Both the position numbers and the translations under genes were made by a program. From Winogradskyella alexanderae (GTDB lineage: Bacteria; Bacteroidota; Bacteroidia; Flavobacteriales; Flavobacteriaceae), in the NCBI RefSeq assembly GCF_020166335.1, contig NZ_JAIUJR010000009.1, positions 1 through 64,000 on the forward strand: DNA of 64,000 bases. Reading direction: 5' to 3'. Below are positions 17,973-26,815 of this stretch, piece after piece. The notes under the pieces are model-generated. The model did no database searches, was not told the origin of the DNA, and was given only the letters and a program-made list of their open reading frames with translations. How positions within the stretch are numbered: the stretch's first letter is position 1; the number at the start of each line of letters is the position of its first letter.

Positions 17973-19055
17973 ATGATATATAAAAATTATCCAATGGTGT
18001 CTAGAGTGGTCTTTGGACGCGGAAGTTTTAATCAATTAGATGAAATTTTAGCTCCAAAACGCAATGGACGCAATGCGCCTTTCATTTTTTATGTTGATGA
18101 TGTTTTTAAAGGCAATCATTGGTTAACTTCTAGAATTACACTCTCCTACAAGGATAAGATCATTTACGTCCCAACAAAAGAAGAGCCGAAAACATCGCAG
18201 ATAGACAAGTATGTCGAAGAGATTATTCTTGAGTACAGCGAATTGCCTTCTGGAATTATTGGAATTGGTGGTGGCATTGTTATGGATATTGCAAAAGCCG
18301 TTTCGTTAATGCTTACCAATAAGGGAGAATCTAAAGATTATCAAGGATGGGATTTAATTAAAAACCCTGCGATTTACCATGTTGGAGTACCTACAATTTC
18401 AGGTACAGGAGCAGAGGTTTCGCGAACAACAATTTTAACTGGCCCAGATAGAAAACTCGGAATAAACAGTGATTATACGCCTTTTGACCAGGTGATTCTA
18501 GATCCTGAACTTACTAAAGATGTACCAAAAGACCAGTGGTTTTATACTGGAATGGACTGTTTTGTGCATTGTGTGGAATCCCTCGATGGTACGTTTTTAA
18601 ATGCGTTTAGCCAAAGTTATGGCGAAAAAGCATTTGACTTATGTAAAGAGATTTTTTTGGGAGGTCATTTGACAAAAGAAGAATCTCAAGATAAACTCAT
18701 GATGGCATCATGGCACGGTGGTATGAGTATTGCTTACTCCCAAGTAGGTGTAGCCCATGCCCTTAGTTATGGCTTAAGTTATTTGTTAGGTGTAAAACAC
18801 GGTATTGGAAATTGTATTGTTTTTGACCATTTAGAAGACTATTATCCCGAAGGCGTAGCCATGTTCAAAGAAATGAAAACCAAGCATAACATTAAACTAC
18901 CTCTAGGTATTTGTTCCGATTTAGACGAGGATCAAATTGATATTATGATTAATGTGGCTTTGAGTTTAGATCCGCTATGGGAAAATGCCATTGGTAAAAA
19001 CTGGAAGACTAAGATTACCAGAGAAAAGTTAATGGCACTTTACAAAAAGATGTAG
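17973..19055 (+). CDS. Iron-containing alcohol dehydrogenase, KdnB-like (candidate Kdo 8-oxidase)
   Basis: This 360-residue protein has the group III metal-dependent dehydrogenase fold: nucleotide-binding GIGGGIVMDIAKAV (about 92-105), SGTGAEVS, and metal ligands in GMDCFVHCVE, VAHALSY and KHGIGNC. Shewanella KdnB, in this family, oxidises C8 of Kdo in 8-amino-Kdo synthesis next to kdsB and kdnA. Here kdsB lies just upstream in the same direction, so the same role is plausible. No KdnA-type aminotransferase is in the window. A TATTTTTG box at 17948-17955 suggests its own promoter. The alternative is a generic Fe-ADH. Confidence 0.75.
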   Translation: MIYKNYPMVSRVVFGRGSFNQLDEILAPKRNGRNAPFIFYVDDVFKGNHWLTSRITLSYKDKIIYVPTKEEPKTSQIDKYVEEIILEYSELPSGIIGIGGGIVMDIAKAVSLMLTNKGESKDYQGWDLIKNPAIYHVGVPTISGTGAEVSRTTILTGPDRKLGINSDYTPFDQVILDPELTKDVPKDQWFYTGMDCFVHCVESLDGTFLNAFSQSYGEKAFDLCKEIFLGGHLTKEESQDKLMMASWHGGMSIAYSQVGVAHALSYGLSYLLGVKHGIGNCIVFDHLEDYYPEGVAMFKEMKTKHNIKLPLGICSDLDEDQIDIMINVALSLDPLWENAIGKNWKTKITREKLMALYKKM

Positions 19056-19056
19056 A

Positions 19057-19605
19057 ATGCGTTGGCTTGCGAAATTCATTTATTTTAAAATTTTGGGATG
19101 GAAAATTGTTGGTAATACAAACTTTTCTAAGGATTCAATTAAAAAAGCTGTGATTATTGCAGTGCCACATACAAGCTGGCACGATTTCTACATTGGGTTA
19201 TTATTAAGGAAAATTGTAAATATCAAAGTAAATTTCATAGGTAAAAAAGAATTGTTCAAGTGGCCGCTGAGTTACTATTTTAAAGCCATTGGAGGAAGAC
19301 CAATAGATAGAACCTCAGGTCAAAATAAAGTTGAAGCTATAGCAAAACTTTTTGAGAACGAGGATGAATTCAGGTTAGCTCTTGCTCCAGAGGGTACACG
19401 GAAAAAGGTAGAGCAGTGGAGAACCGGATTTTACTACATTGCTAAGGCGGCTAAAGTCCCTATCATAATGTTCACCTTAGATTTTAAAAACAAACAGAAT
19501 AAAATTTCTGAACCATTTTATCCTACCGATAATGTCGAAGCAGATTTCAAACTTTTGGCTTCGTTTTTCGAGGGGGTAGAAGGTAAGGTTAAGGGCTACA
19601 GTTAA
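19057..19605 (+). CDS. PlsC-like 1-acyl-sn-glycerol-3-phosphate acyltransferase
   Basis: The 182-residue membrane-associated acyltransferase has the catalytic HX4D motif (HTSWHD, about 38-43), the substrate-binding GGRPIDRT segment and APEGTRK (about 108-114). It belongs to the short PlsC-like type often found near lipid or envelope genes. Its ATG follows the KdnB-like stop after one base (TAGAATG), so they are cotranscribed, which may point to lipid A or membrane lipid assembly. The acyl acceptor is not defined by the sequence. Confidence 0.85.
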   Translation: MRWLAKFIYFKILGWKIVGNTNFSKDSIKKAVIIAVPHTSWHDFYIGLLLRKIVNIKVNFIGKKELFKWPLSYYFKAIGGRPIDRTSGQNKVEAIAKLFENEDEFRLALAPEGTRKKVEQWRTGFYYIAKAAKVPIIMFTLDFKNKQNKISEPFYPTDNVEADFKLLASFFEGVEGKVKGYS

Positions 19606-19789
19606 TCGAGGAATATTACCAAAAGTTTAATTTCGTCTAAAATATCACCGTTTATTCCTAAAAGTTTAATGTTTTACGAGGCATTAGGTAACTTCAAGTG
19701 TTTAAAATTTGGCATACGTTTTGAACATACTAATACGCAATGAAACATAAAGTAAACTTTAAAAGTCCCTAAAAAGAAACATTGCTATT

Positions 19790-19828
19790 AAAAAAAGCTA
19801 TCTAAGTCCTAACGAGGTAGCTTTTTTT
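19790..19828. terminator. Terminator between PlsC-like and NTF2-like genes
   Basis: The arms AAAAAAAGCTATCT (19790-19803) and AGGTAGCTTTTTTT (19815-19828) pair with one mismatch and carry A and T runs on both sides. It sits at the end of two convergent transcription units and overlaps the last codons of the minus-strand gene. Confidence 0.8.
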
Positions 19829-20288
19829 CATTCATGTACCTATCAAGAAGCGAGTTGGTTTGTGCTTTTAGTTTATTCTGAAAATATTTTGTTCTACCTA
19901 AAACGAAACCTTTAAATCCTAATGCCTGTTTTGCCCATTTGTGCAGGCTAAATACATCAGTATGATTAATAATTAAACCGTCTTTAAACTCAAATGAGGC
20001 TTCTATTTTATTGTGTACCTTCCTTCCTGTTTTACTAAAGGTGTAAAATGCCTCCCAATATGCATTGCCCAAATTATTTTTAGCAGATACATCAGAGTAA
20101 ATAATTCTAAAATCCTTTTCCTTTTGAGAATCACATAGCATATGCCACATTGCTTTAGCTCTTTGACCTTTTAAAACACCAAAAGCGGGATCTGTAAATG
20201 TGATATCATCGTGATAGCTATCTGTCATTTTCACTGCATCAAGATTACTAAAGGCGTTATAAAACTTTTCTATAGTTTGTTTATCCAT
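19809..20288 (-). CDS. NTF2/SnoaL-like cytoplasmic protein
   Basis: The 159-residue protein carries a SnoaL-like domain: KFYNAFSNLDAVKMTDSYHDDITFTDPAFG is the classical N-terminal helix and first strands, followed by WEAFYTFSKTGRKVHNKIEASFEFKDGLI. There is no signal peptide. SnoaL-like proteins range from steroid isomerases to polyketide cyclases, and no specific reaction is evident. It stands alone, and its stop lies inside the bidirectional terminator. The start ATG at 20288 begins directly with the helix. Confidence 0.8.
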   Translation of the reverse strand: MDKQTIEKFYNAFSNLDAVKMTDSYHDDITFTDPAFGVLKGQRAKAMWHMLCDSQKEKDFRIIYSDVSAKNNLGNAYWEAFYTFSKTGRKVHNKIEASFEFKDGLIINHTDVFSLHKWAKQALGFKGFVLGRTKYFQNKLKAQTNSLLDRYMNEKKLPR

Positions 20289-20353
20289 AGAATAAATTAA
20301 TCGATTATCTAAAGGTAGTTAAATCTAAAACAGAATTTATACTGTAGATTGAA

Positions 20354-20379
20354 TAAAAAGGGCATTTGATAAAATGCCC
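20354..20379 (-). terminator. Terminator of the sbtA operon
   Basis: Read on the minus strand, GGGCATTT-TATC-AAATGCCC (20379-20360) is a perfect 8-bp stem followed by TTTTTATT. It lies 25 bases after the sbtA stop. Confidence 0.85.
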
Positions 20380-20404
20380 AATTAAAATACTAAAAAACAA
20401 CTAT

Positions 20405-21376
20405 TTAAATTATTTGGCACGATTGGATAATACACAAGTATAATGGGAATCCTAGTGTAATATTAAATGGGAATGTAATTGCCAAGGCCATTGGCAAATA
20501 CAAACTTGGATTTGCTTTTGGAACTGCAATTCGCATTGCTGCGGGTACAGCAATGTAAGATGCGCTTGCCCCAAGAATTGCAAATAAAAGTCTATTACCT
20601 TCACTCTGTGTAAATAGTGAACTGATTATTGCAACCGCACATCCGTTAATTATAGGTATTACGATTGCAAAGATTAATGCAAACCAACCTTTGTTCAAAA
20701 AGGCCGACAGTTTTTTGCCACTGGTTATCCCCATATCTAATAAGAATACGGCTAAAAAACCCTTAAAAATGTCTGTTGTAAACGGTTTTATGCCTTCAGC
20801 TTGTTGCTCACTGGCAAGGAAACCAACAATCAAACTTCCGAGGATTAACAAGACACTACCATTAGTTAAGGCATGTTTTACAACTTTACCCATGGGTATT
20901 TTTAGAGCATTTTCCTTGTCGAACATTGAAATTAGCAATAATCCTACAATAATCGAAGGTGCCTCCATTAGAGCCATAACTGCAACCATGTGACCTCCAA
21001 AAGAAATTTGCTCTATTTCCAGAAATGATATTGCAGTGACAAAGGTCACGGCGCTCACAGAGCCATAAGCTGCCGCAATAGCACCAGCGTTTGCTACGCT
21101 GAATTTACGCCTTAATATAAAGTAAGTATAAATCGGAACGATTACAGCCAAAAAGATTCCAAATAATAGCGACCAAATAATTTCCATATTCAAGTCGCTA
21201 TGAGAGAGCTCTTGGCCACCCTTAAATCCTATGGATAGTAATAGATATAACGAAATAAACTTTGATGAATTTGGCGGTATCTCCAAATCACTCTTAAGTT
21301 GCACCGCAATAATCCCTAAGAAAAAGAAAAGAAGCGCAGGATTCGTTAAATTATCGAATAAAAGATGTAAGTCCAT
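20405..21376 (-). CDS. sbtA: Sodium-dependent bicarbonate transporter SbtA family
   Basis: The 323-residue inner-membrane protein has about ten helices and the SbtA-family signatures: LTNPALLFFFLGIIAVQLKSDLEIP at the N terminus, AAAYGSVSAVTFVTA in the first half and GASASYIAVPAAMRIAVP with NPSLYLPMALAITFPFN in the second, the inverted-repeat core motifs. In cyanobacteria SbtA imports HCO3- with Na+. In heterotrophic flavobacteria it may supply bicarbonate for anaplerotic carboxylation. It lies in a minus operon behind two small genes (21414-21722 and 21775-21996) and is divergent from a LysR regulator. Confidence 0.88.
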   Translation of the reverse strand: MDLHLLFDNLTNPALLFFFLGIIAVQLKSDLEIPPNSSKFISLYLLLSIGFKGGQELSHSDLNMEIIWSLLFGIFLAVIVPIYTYFILRRKFSVANAGAIAAAYGSVSAVTFVTAISFLEIEQISFGGHMVAVMALMEAPSIIVGLLLISMFDKENALKIPMGKVVKHALTNGSVLLILGSLIVGFLASEQQAEGIKPFTTDIFKGFLAVFLLDMGITSGKKLSAFLNKGWFALIFAIVIPIINGCAVAIISSLFTQSEGNRLLFAILGASASYIAVPAAMRIAVPKANPSLYLPMALAITFPFNITLGFPLYLCIIQSCQII

Positions 21377-21413
21377 TTCAAATAAATTGCAATCTGCAAT
21401 TATTTAGCATTGA

Positions 21414-21722
21414 CTATTTAACAAAAGAGATGTTTAAAGTACTATTGATAACAACGTTGTAACCTTCTTTTCTGGCTATTGCGATGTAATCCTTAGCGGT
21501 TTGTTTTGCATCATTTAATTCTTTAATGCGATTGTTTTCATAAGTTGTGTCTGCCTCTTCAGAACCTTCCCACAATCTTAGTTTTTGAATTTTATGAAAG
21601 TTGATTTTTTGATCTATTAAGGCATTTACAACATGGGTAGCTTCAGAAGGTTTAAAAAGGCCCTCGACCAGTTGTACTTTTTGTTGTGCTTTTTCTACTT
21701 CTTTTATTTTGGTATTTGACAT
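21414..21722 (-). CDS. Small soluble protein upstream of sbtA (PII-like candidate)
   Basis: This 102-residue protein of unrecognised family lies 37 bases before sbtA. After a charged N terminus its predicted pattern is strand (KVQLVEGLF), helix (KPSEATHVVNALIDQ), strand (IQKLRLWEG), a polar loop, a helix (AKQTAKDYIAIARKEG) and a strand (NVVINSTLNISFV). This beta-alpha-beta/beta-alpha-beta order is the ferredoxin-like layout shared by PII and SbtB-like regulators of bicarbonate transporters. No PII T-loop signature is visible, so this is only a structural suggestion supported by position. Confidence 0.65.
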   Translation of the reverse strand: MSNTKIKEVEKAQQKVQLVEGLFKPSEATHVVNALIDQKINFHKIQKLRLWEGSEEADTTYENNRIKELNDAKQTAKDYIAIARKEGYNVVINSTLNISFVK

Positions 21723-21774
21723 GGTATCTGTTTTAATAGTTGTTTTATGGGTTTAAGTGTAAAATCGGTGTAAT

Positions 21775-21996
21775 TTAATTTGTTTCCATGAGCTTCATCA
21801 CGGCAACACATGTAATTATAAACGCGCAGATGGCAATTTGCTCCATAAAAATATTACCATTCATATACGACAATGCCAGTAATCCTGATAGTCCTAAAAT
21901 TGTAAGTGCTGCTAAAGCCTTTGGCTTTAATGTAGATTTTTTTGATTCGCTTTTTCTAATGTTTTTAATGGAAGCGTTAGTTTCTAATCTTGACAT
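21775..21996 (-). CDS. Small two-helix membrane protein
   Basis: The 73-residue product has a basic N terminus (KSESKKSTLKPK) and two predicted membrane helices at about 28-46 and 51-69. It is first in the sbtA operon, 52 bases before the next gene. An ORF on the opposite strand covers the same bases, but the membrane-protein pattern, positive-inside charge and operon position favour the minus strand. Family and function are not recognised. Confidence 0.6.
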   Translation of the reverse strand: MSRLETNASIKNIRKSESKKSTLKPKALAALTILGLSGLLALSYMNGNIFMEQIAICAFIITCVAVMKLMETN

Positions 21997-22103
21997 GTTC
22001 AGTGATTATTAAATATTTACTAAAATTATTTACGCCACAAAATTGAAACAATTATTTTATTTATTTTTATATATATTTTTAATGATATACATAACGAAAA
22101 CTA

Positions 22104-23027
22104 ATGAATTACACTTTGCATCAACTTCAAATATTTTTGAAGATTACAGAATTAAAGAGTATCACTAAGGCCTCAGAGGCACTGTTTTTAAGTCAACCAG
22201 CAGTATCAATTCAGTTAAAGAAATTTCAAGATCAATTTTCAATTCCATTAACAGAAGTGGTTGGAAGACAGCTTTACGTGACAGATTTTGGGCAGGAAAT
22301 TGCTGAAGCTGCAGAGAAAATATTAAATGAAGTACAAGCAATCAACTATAAAACGCTTTCGTATAAAGGCCAAGTTGCAGGAAGGTTAAAAATTTCTGTA
22401 GTATCTACAGGAAAGTATGTTATGCCTTACTTTTTATCGGATTTTACCAATAAGCACAGAGGTGTAGATCTAAATATGGATGTAACAAACAAGCAAAGTG
22501 TTGTGAAAAGTCTTGAGAAAAATGAAGTGGATTTCTCCCTGGTATCTGTAGTTCCCGATCAACTAAGTCTTGAACGTGTTGAGTTAATGGCTAACAAATT
22601 ATATCTAGTTGGTGGCACAAAAGGGAAGTTTAATCGAAATGTAAGCAAGAAGAAGATTTTTGAAAACTATCCAATGTTGTATCGTGAAAATGGTTCTGCA
22701 ACAAGAAACGCCATGGAAAGTTTTATAGCCAGTCACCATATTGACACCCCAAAACGTATGGAATTAACATCGAATGAAGCACTAAAACAAGCTGTTATTG
22801 CAGGTTTAGGTTACTCAATTATGCCAATAATTGGTATTAAAAACGAACTTAAAAATGGCGATCTACAAATTATACCTTACAAAGACTTACCAATCGTAAC
22901 CACTTGGAATTTGGTTTGGCAAAAATCGAAAAACCTCTCGCCAACAGCATTGGCCTATCTAGATTTTATTAAAGCGGAAAAAGCCCGTATCATTGAAGAA
23001 AATTTTGCATGGTACGACCAATACTAA
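22104..23027 (+). CDS. LysR-type transcriptional regulator, CbbR/CynR-like
   Basis: The 307-residue protein has the N-terminal winged HTH (LHQLQIFLKITELKSITKASEALFLSQPAVSIQLKKF, about 5-42) and a periplasmic-binding-protein-like effector domain beginning GRLKISVVSTGKYVMPYFL. It is divergent from the sbtA operon with 107 bases between starts, the classical arrangement for a LysR activator of the neighbouring operon; CbbR-type members control inorganic-carbon uptake. The effector is unknown. Its last four bases overlap the convergent membrane acyltransferase gene. Confidence 0.9.
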   Translation: MNYTLHQLQIFLKITELKSITKASEALFLSQPAVSIQLKKFQDQFSIPLTEVVGRQLYVTDFGQEIAEAAEKILNEVQAINYKTLSYKGQVAGRLKISVVSTGKYVMPYFLSDFTNKHRGVDLNMDVTNKQSVVKSLEKNEVDFSLVSVVPDQLSLERVELMANKLYLVGGTKGKFNRNVSKKKIFENYPMLYRENGSATRNAMESFIASHHIDTPKRMELTSNEALKQAVIAGLGYSIMPIIGIKNELKNGDLQIIPYKDLPIVTTWNLVWQKSKNLSPTALAYLDFIKAEKARIIEENFAWYDQY

Positions 23028-24115
23028 GTTTTTTTCAATTTATCTATCAATAGTCGAATTTTAGCATACAAAAACGCATTGGTCTTGGCGTAGTAGAAGG
23101 ATATTAAACATACGGTTGTTAAAAATATAAGTGCACCAATAATAGCTTGCCATGGCACAAGTGTCTTTCCAATGATTTGGTTTAGTCCATAACCTGTAAA
23201 ACTTCCCCAAATTATTATGAAATGAATCACATATATCGACAGGGTTTTTTGACCAATTTTTAGGATTAGAGGTTGTTTAATAAAAGATTCAAATAGGTAA
23301 AATAATGCAAAGAGGATAAGTACATTACCCAATCTAGTATACAGATAATTAAAGTAGGCCACATCTTTAAACAACACAATATCACTCCAGAAATAAAGCT
23401 TCATCAAGACAAAGGAGGATTTCTGTATTAAAAATAAACCAACAACAATAAATCCGATAATTATCCCCAGTTTAAACTTTGGACGTTCAAGGTACCTGTA
23501 AAATAAGGTAGAAATGAATGCTCCAAATGTCATATACCCAAACCAAGGTAAGATGGTAAAAATCGATCCGTGCACCTTGGTCATATAATTGGCTATAATT
23601 TCTGGAGTATTGGCAAGCTCAAGGTTACGGTATAGAGGCTCAGTCGTAAAAATTACAAGACCAACAAGCAACATTAAAATGGAAAATATGAGTGTTTTTC
23701 TTAACGTAATTTGATACAAAAGCACAACGCCAATCAAGGACAAACCAATACACTGTAATACATCAACAACCAAGAAATAACTGTTAAACTCGCCGATTAA
23801 CCATTGAAAAACAGGAATACGTAATAGATAACCAAGGCCAATAAGCATTAGACCACGGACCAACCCTTTCCTTATGCGTTGCTTTATGTTACCTTTTCGT
23901 TTTGCCTTTATAAGGAGGTATGAAAAAATAAGACCAGATATGGTAAAAAACGTGGGTGCTGTAATACCTCTAAAATACGTCCATATTTGAAAGGCAGTAT
24001 TAGCCTCATCTCTATAGCTCACGTCCATCAATGTGTCTATGAAGTGGCCTTGCAACATCATTAAAATGGCAAATGCACGCACTGCATCAATAAAGTAAAG
24101 CCTATTAGTATCCAA
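23024..24115 (-). CDS. DUF1624/acyltransferase-3-like integral membrane protein
   Basis: The 363-residue protein has about ten membrane helices and the signature N terminus RLYFIDAVRAFAILMMLQGHFIDTL, a D-x-x-R-A-F-A...QGH pattern seen in heparan-alpha-glucosaminide acetyltransferase-like DUF1624 and acyltransferase-3 proteins. Later features are FFTISGLIFSYLL and IGQKTLSIYVIHF. It probably moves an acetyl group across the inner membrane to an envelope glycan; the acceptor is unknown. It overlaps the LysR gene tail by four bases. Confidence 0.8.
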   Translation of the reverse strand: MDTNRLYFIDAVRAFAILMMLQGHFIDTLMDVSYRDEANTAFQIWTYFRGITAPTFFTISGLIFSYLLIKAKRKGNIKQRIRKGLVRGLMLIGLGYLLRIPVFQWLIGEFNSYFLVVDVLQCIGLSLIGVVLLYQITLRKTLIFSILMLLVGLVIFTTEPLYRNLELANTPEIIANYMTKVHGSIFTILPWFGYMTFGAFISTLFYRYLERPKFKLGIIIGFIVVGLFLIQKSSFVLMKLYFWSDIVLFKDVAYFNYLYTRLGNVLILFALFYLFESFIKQPLILKIGQKTLSIYVIHFIIIWGSFTGYGLNQIIGKTLVPWQAIIGALIFLTTVCLISFYYAKTNAFLYAKIRLLIDKLKKT

Positions 24116-24288
24116 GTTTAATGGGTTGTTTTACAAATGTATAGTTTAGAAATTAATAATAAGAACAATCGTCAGGATGCTATTTGGGTTTGCTGGTACA
24201 ATATGATGCTTAATTTTAATGTGATCCTTACTTTTTTAATAGGTAAATATTGATTAAATTAAGGTATTAATTATTTTGATATTTTTAG

Positions 24289-25128
24289 ATGAAATCAATC
24301 CTAGTACCAACAGATTTTTCTGAGAATGCTTTTAATGCATTAACTTATGCGTTTGGACTTTTCAAAGATGAAAAAGTAACGTTTCATTTATTGCATGCCT
24401 TTAGAGTGAAAGCTAATCTCGCAGACGTGGCAATTTCCGATCATGAGACAAATATATTTGAAGACCACTCACAAGAAACGGTAGAAGAACTCCAGGTTTT
24501 GAAGAAAAAAGCAATTGCTCAGAGAGGACGTGCGGATTTTAAATTCGAAACTATTGCTGTTGGTGGCGATCTAGAAGATGCTGTAGAGGCTTTAGTCAAA
24601 GAAACAACATTTGATTTTGTGGTCTTAGGAACACAAGGAGCCACTGGTGCACGTGAAATCTTTCTTGGCAGCAATACTGTAAGGGTTGTTAAGCGGTTAA
24701 AGGATATTGCGGTACTCGTCGTTCCAGAAGATTTTCACTTTGTGCCCCTAAACAAAATATTATACCCAACAGCGTACAAGTATCCTTTTACAGAAGCAAA
24801 CCTGGATGTAGTAAATTATGTTTGTGACTTATGGAATTGTACTGTTGAGGTACTCTATGTTGAAGGTTCAAAAGCGCCATTAAATGAGGATGCTCTAGCA
24901 CACAAAGCAAAATTAGCTGAACTATTAACCAAGCCTAAATTAGACTTTATTACCATTGAAGGCTATACCAGTGTATCAAAATCTATTGTAGCTTACAGTA
25001 AAAGAAATAATGACAACCTGGTTGTGCTTAATTATCACGAACACGGATTTTTTGAGCAATTATTAAAAGAACCCATTGTGAAGAAAGTCGCATTCCATTC
25101 CGAAATACCATTATTGATAATTACATAA
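24289..25128 (+). CDS. Universal stress protein (tandem UspA domains)
   Basis: The 279-residue protein has two Usp domains. The first begins MKSILVPTDFSENAFNALTYA and ends with the ATP-binding G-2x-G-9x-GS/N pattern in LGTQGATGAREIFLGSNTVRVV. The second (from about 155, KILYPTAYKYPFTEANLDVV) lacks the glycine loop (LNYHEHGFFEQLL), so it probably does not bind ATP. Double-Usp proteins like this are abundant in Flavobacteriaceae. It is isolated, with 173 bases upstream and 208 downstream. Confidence 0.9.
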   Translation: MKSILVPTDFSENAFNALTYAFGLFKDEKVTFHLLHAFRVKANLADVAISDHETNIFEDHSQETVEELQVLKKKAIAQRGRADFKFETIAVGGDLEDAVEALVKETTFDFVVLGTQGATGAREIFLGSNTVRVVKRLKDIAVLVVPEDFHFVPLNKILYPTAYKYPFTEANLDVVNYVCDLWNCTVEVLYVEGSKAPLNEDALAHKAKLAELLTKPKLDFITIEGYTSVSKSIVAYSKRNNDNLVVLNYHEHGFFEQLLKEPIVKKVAFHSEIPLLIIT

Positions 25129-25336
25129 AAGTAGTTTAATCTTCATTTAATCAGATTCACGCCATAACTTTCTTAGAGGATAAAATGGGTTATTTTTTCG
25201 TATTGCGCATATTGATAAGATAAATTCAGTTTCAATTTGTTTTATTGGTTGGTACTTAAACGAATTCAGCACAAGTAAGCGAAGTTAGAGTTTTCAAATT
25301 ATCAACAGTTGCTGAGATTCCTTATTTTTAACCTCT

Positions 25337-26722
25337 GTGAAGACACTCAATTATATTTTCGAGCAATTCTCATCCTTGGCTTGGGGTTTGCCATTATTAA
25401 TTCTTCTCGTTGGAGGTGGGCTATACTTGTTAGTTCGGTCTAAATTTTTACCCTTCAGATATGTAGGTCATGCCGTAAGTGTTTTACAAGGCAAGTACGA
25501 TGACCCTAATGATCCTGGTCAGATTTCCCATTTCCAGGCCTTAACCACCGCATTATCCTCAACCATTGGAATGGGTAATATTGCTGGTGTAGCTTTGGCC
25601 ATTTCCGTTGGAGGCCCTGGTGCCATGTTTTGGATGTGGGTAAGTGCCATTGTTGGGATGTCTACTAAATATTTCACCTCAACTTTGGCTATTTTGTATC
25701 GTGGCAAGGATAGCGAAGGTGTTGTACAAGGCGGCCCCATGTACTTTATCATGGAGGGTTTGGGGAAACATTGGAAACCTCTGGCTGTTATGTTTAGTTT
25801 TTTTGGCATGTTGGGTGCTTTGCCAGTGGTTAATGTAAATCAGTTAAAGCAGGCTATTAACGACATAATTTTAATTCCAAATGGTGTAGAGGTGTCGTTG
25901 CAGTCTAATTTGGTCATTGCCTTTGTTCTTGTTGTGTTTACAAGCTTGGTGATTTTAGGAGGTCTTAAACGGATTAGTACAATGGCATCACGCCTGGTAC
26001 CTTCAATGGTGCTATTATATTTTATTTTGGTAATGATAATTCTGGCTATTAACTACACTGAAGTACCTAAATTTTTGGCATTGATTGTTACAGACGCTTT
26101 TAATGCAGATTATTACCCAAAAGATGAGTCGTTTTTAGGAGGTGTGTTAGGCGCTTTGATTTTACATGGTATAAAACGTGGCGCGTTTTCTAATGAAGCC
26201 GGTTTGGGAACTGCACCGTTAGCACATGGCGCAGCTAAAACAGATGAGCCTGTAAGGGAAGGTTTGGTTGCAATGCTCGGACCAGCCATAGATACATTGG
26301 TAGTATGTACCCTCACGGCACTAGCAATATTAGTAACAGGTGTTTGGGAAACCACAAGTGATAATGGTGTAAGTTTGACGGCAAATGCATTTCAGAATGC
26401 AATGCCTGGATATGGCCAATATTTGTTAATGCTTTGCGTCTTCTTTTTTAGTGTGTCTTCCCTGTTTTCGTATGCGTATTATGGTGGTAAATGTTTGTCA
26501 TTTCTTTTTGGCGCAGAAAATAAACACTATTACAACTACTTGTATATTGCAAGTATTGTATTAGCCTCGATTACGGAATTTGAGGCGATGATTAATTTTA
26601 TTGATGGCGTCTTTGCTCTAATGGCTATTCCGACAATGTTGTCTACAATTTTATTAGCACCTAAGGTTTTAGAAGCTTCTAAATCGTATTTCAGTCGACT
26701 AAAGACCTCAAAAAACAATTGA
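25337..26722 (+). CDS. Alanine/glycine:cation symporter (AGCS family)
   Basis: This 461-residue inner-membrane transporter has about eleven helices. AGCS signatures are visible: GQISHFQALTTALSSTIGMGNIAGVALAI in the first third, GGPMYFIMEGLGKHWK, and GAFSNEAGLGTAPLAHGAA in the middle. It imports alanine or glycine with Na+ or H+. The start is GTG at 25337; no ATG gives a full first helix. It is monocistronic, with no clear terminator before the next gene. Confidence 0.93.
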   Translation: MKTLNYIFEQFSSLAWGLPLLILLVGGGLYLLVRSKFLPFRYVGHAVSVLQGKYDDPNDPGQISHFQALTTALSSTIGMGNIAGVALAISVGGPGAMFWMWVSAIVGMSTKYFTSTLAILYRGKDSEGVVQGGPMYFIMEGLGKHWKPLAVMFSFFGMLGALPVVNVNQLKQAINDIILIPNGVEVSLQSNLVIAFVLVVFTSLVILGGLKRISTMASRLVPSMVLLYFILVMIILAINYTEVPKFLALIVTDAFNADYYPKDESFLGGVLGALILHGIKRGAFSNEAGLGTAPLAHGAAKTDEPVREGLVAMLGPAIDTLVVCTLTALAILVTGVWETTSDNGVSLTANAFQNAMPGYGQYLLMLCVFFFSVSSLFSYAYYGGKCLSFLFGAENKHYYNYLYIASIVLASITEFEAMINFIDGVFALMAIPTMLSTILLAPKVLEASKSYFSRLKTSKNN

Positions 26723-26768
26723 TTTTGTTTATTGCTTTCCAAATAATGGTAAAACAAAATTTAGTAAG

Positions 26769-26799
26769 TTGTATATATTATGCTAAATTGATATATTTA
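26769..26799 (+). promoter_or_regulatory. Promoter of the InsA-like gene
   Basis: TTG at 26769-26771 and TATATTTA at 26792-26799 are spaced by 20 bases, fitting the Bacteroidota -33/-7 consensus closely. The predicted transcription start is about 10 bases before the ATG. The direct repeats described separately lie over the spacer, the -7 box and the start region. Confidence 0.5.
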
Positions 26800-26815
26800 T
26801 GCTAAATTAATATAT
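26779..26815 (+). repeat. Two 18-base direct repeats across the InsA-like promoter (candidate operator)
   Basis: TATGCTAAATTGATATAT (26779-26796) and TATGCTAAATTAATATAT (26798-26815) differ at one base and are offset by 19 bases, close to two helical turns. The second abuts the start codon at 26816. Their position over the -7 box is what an autorepressor site would show. The 15-base core TGCTAAATTAATATA recurs upstream of the DUF294 gene at 45769-45783. Confidence 0.65.

Noticed and set aside
21788..22012. Plus-strand ORF of 74 codons opposite the small membrane gene
   Set aside because: It is mostly a mirror of the minus-strand helices and would run into the promoter of the LysR gene. The minus-strand gene fits the sbtA operon.
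21997..22103. LysR T-N11-A operator between sbtA operon and the LysR gene
   Set aside because: The region is so AT-rich that many T-N11-A matches exist. No single dyad stands out enough to report.
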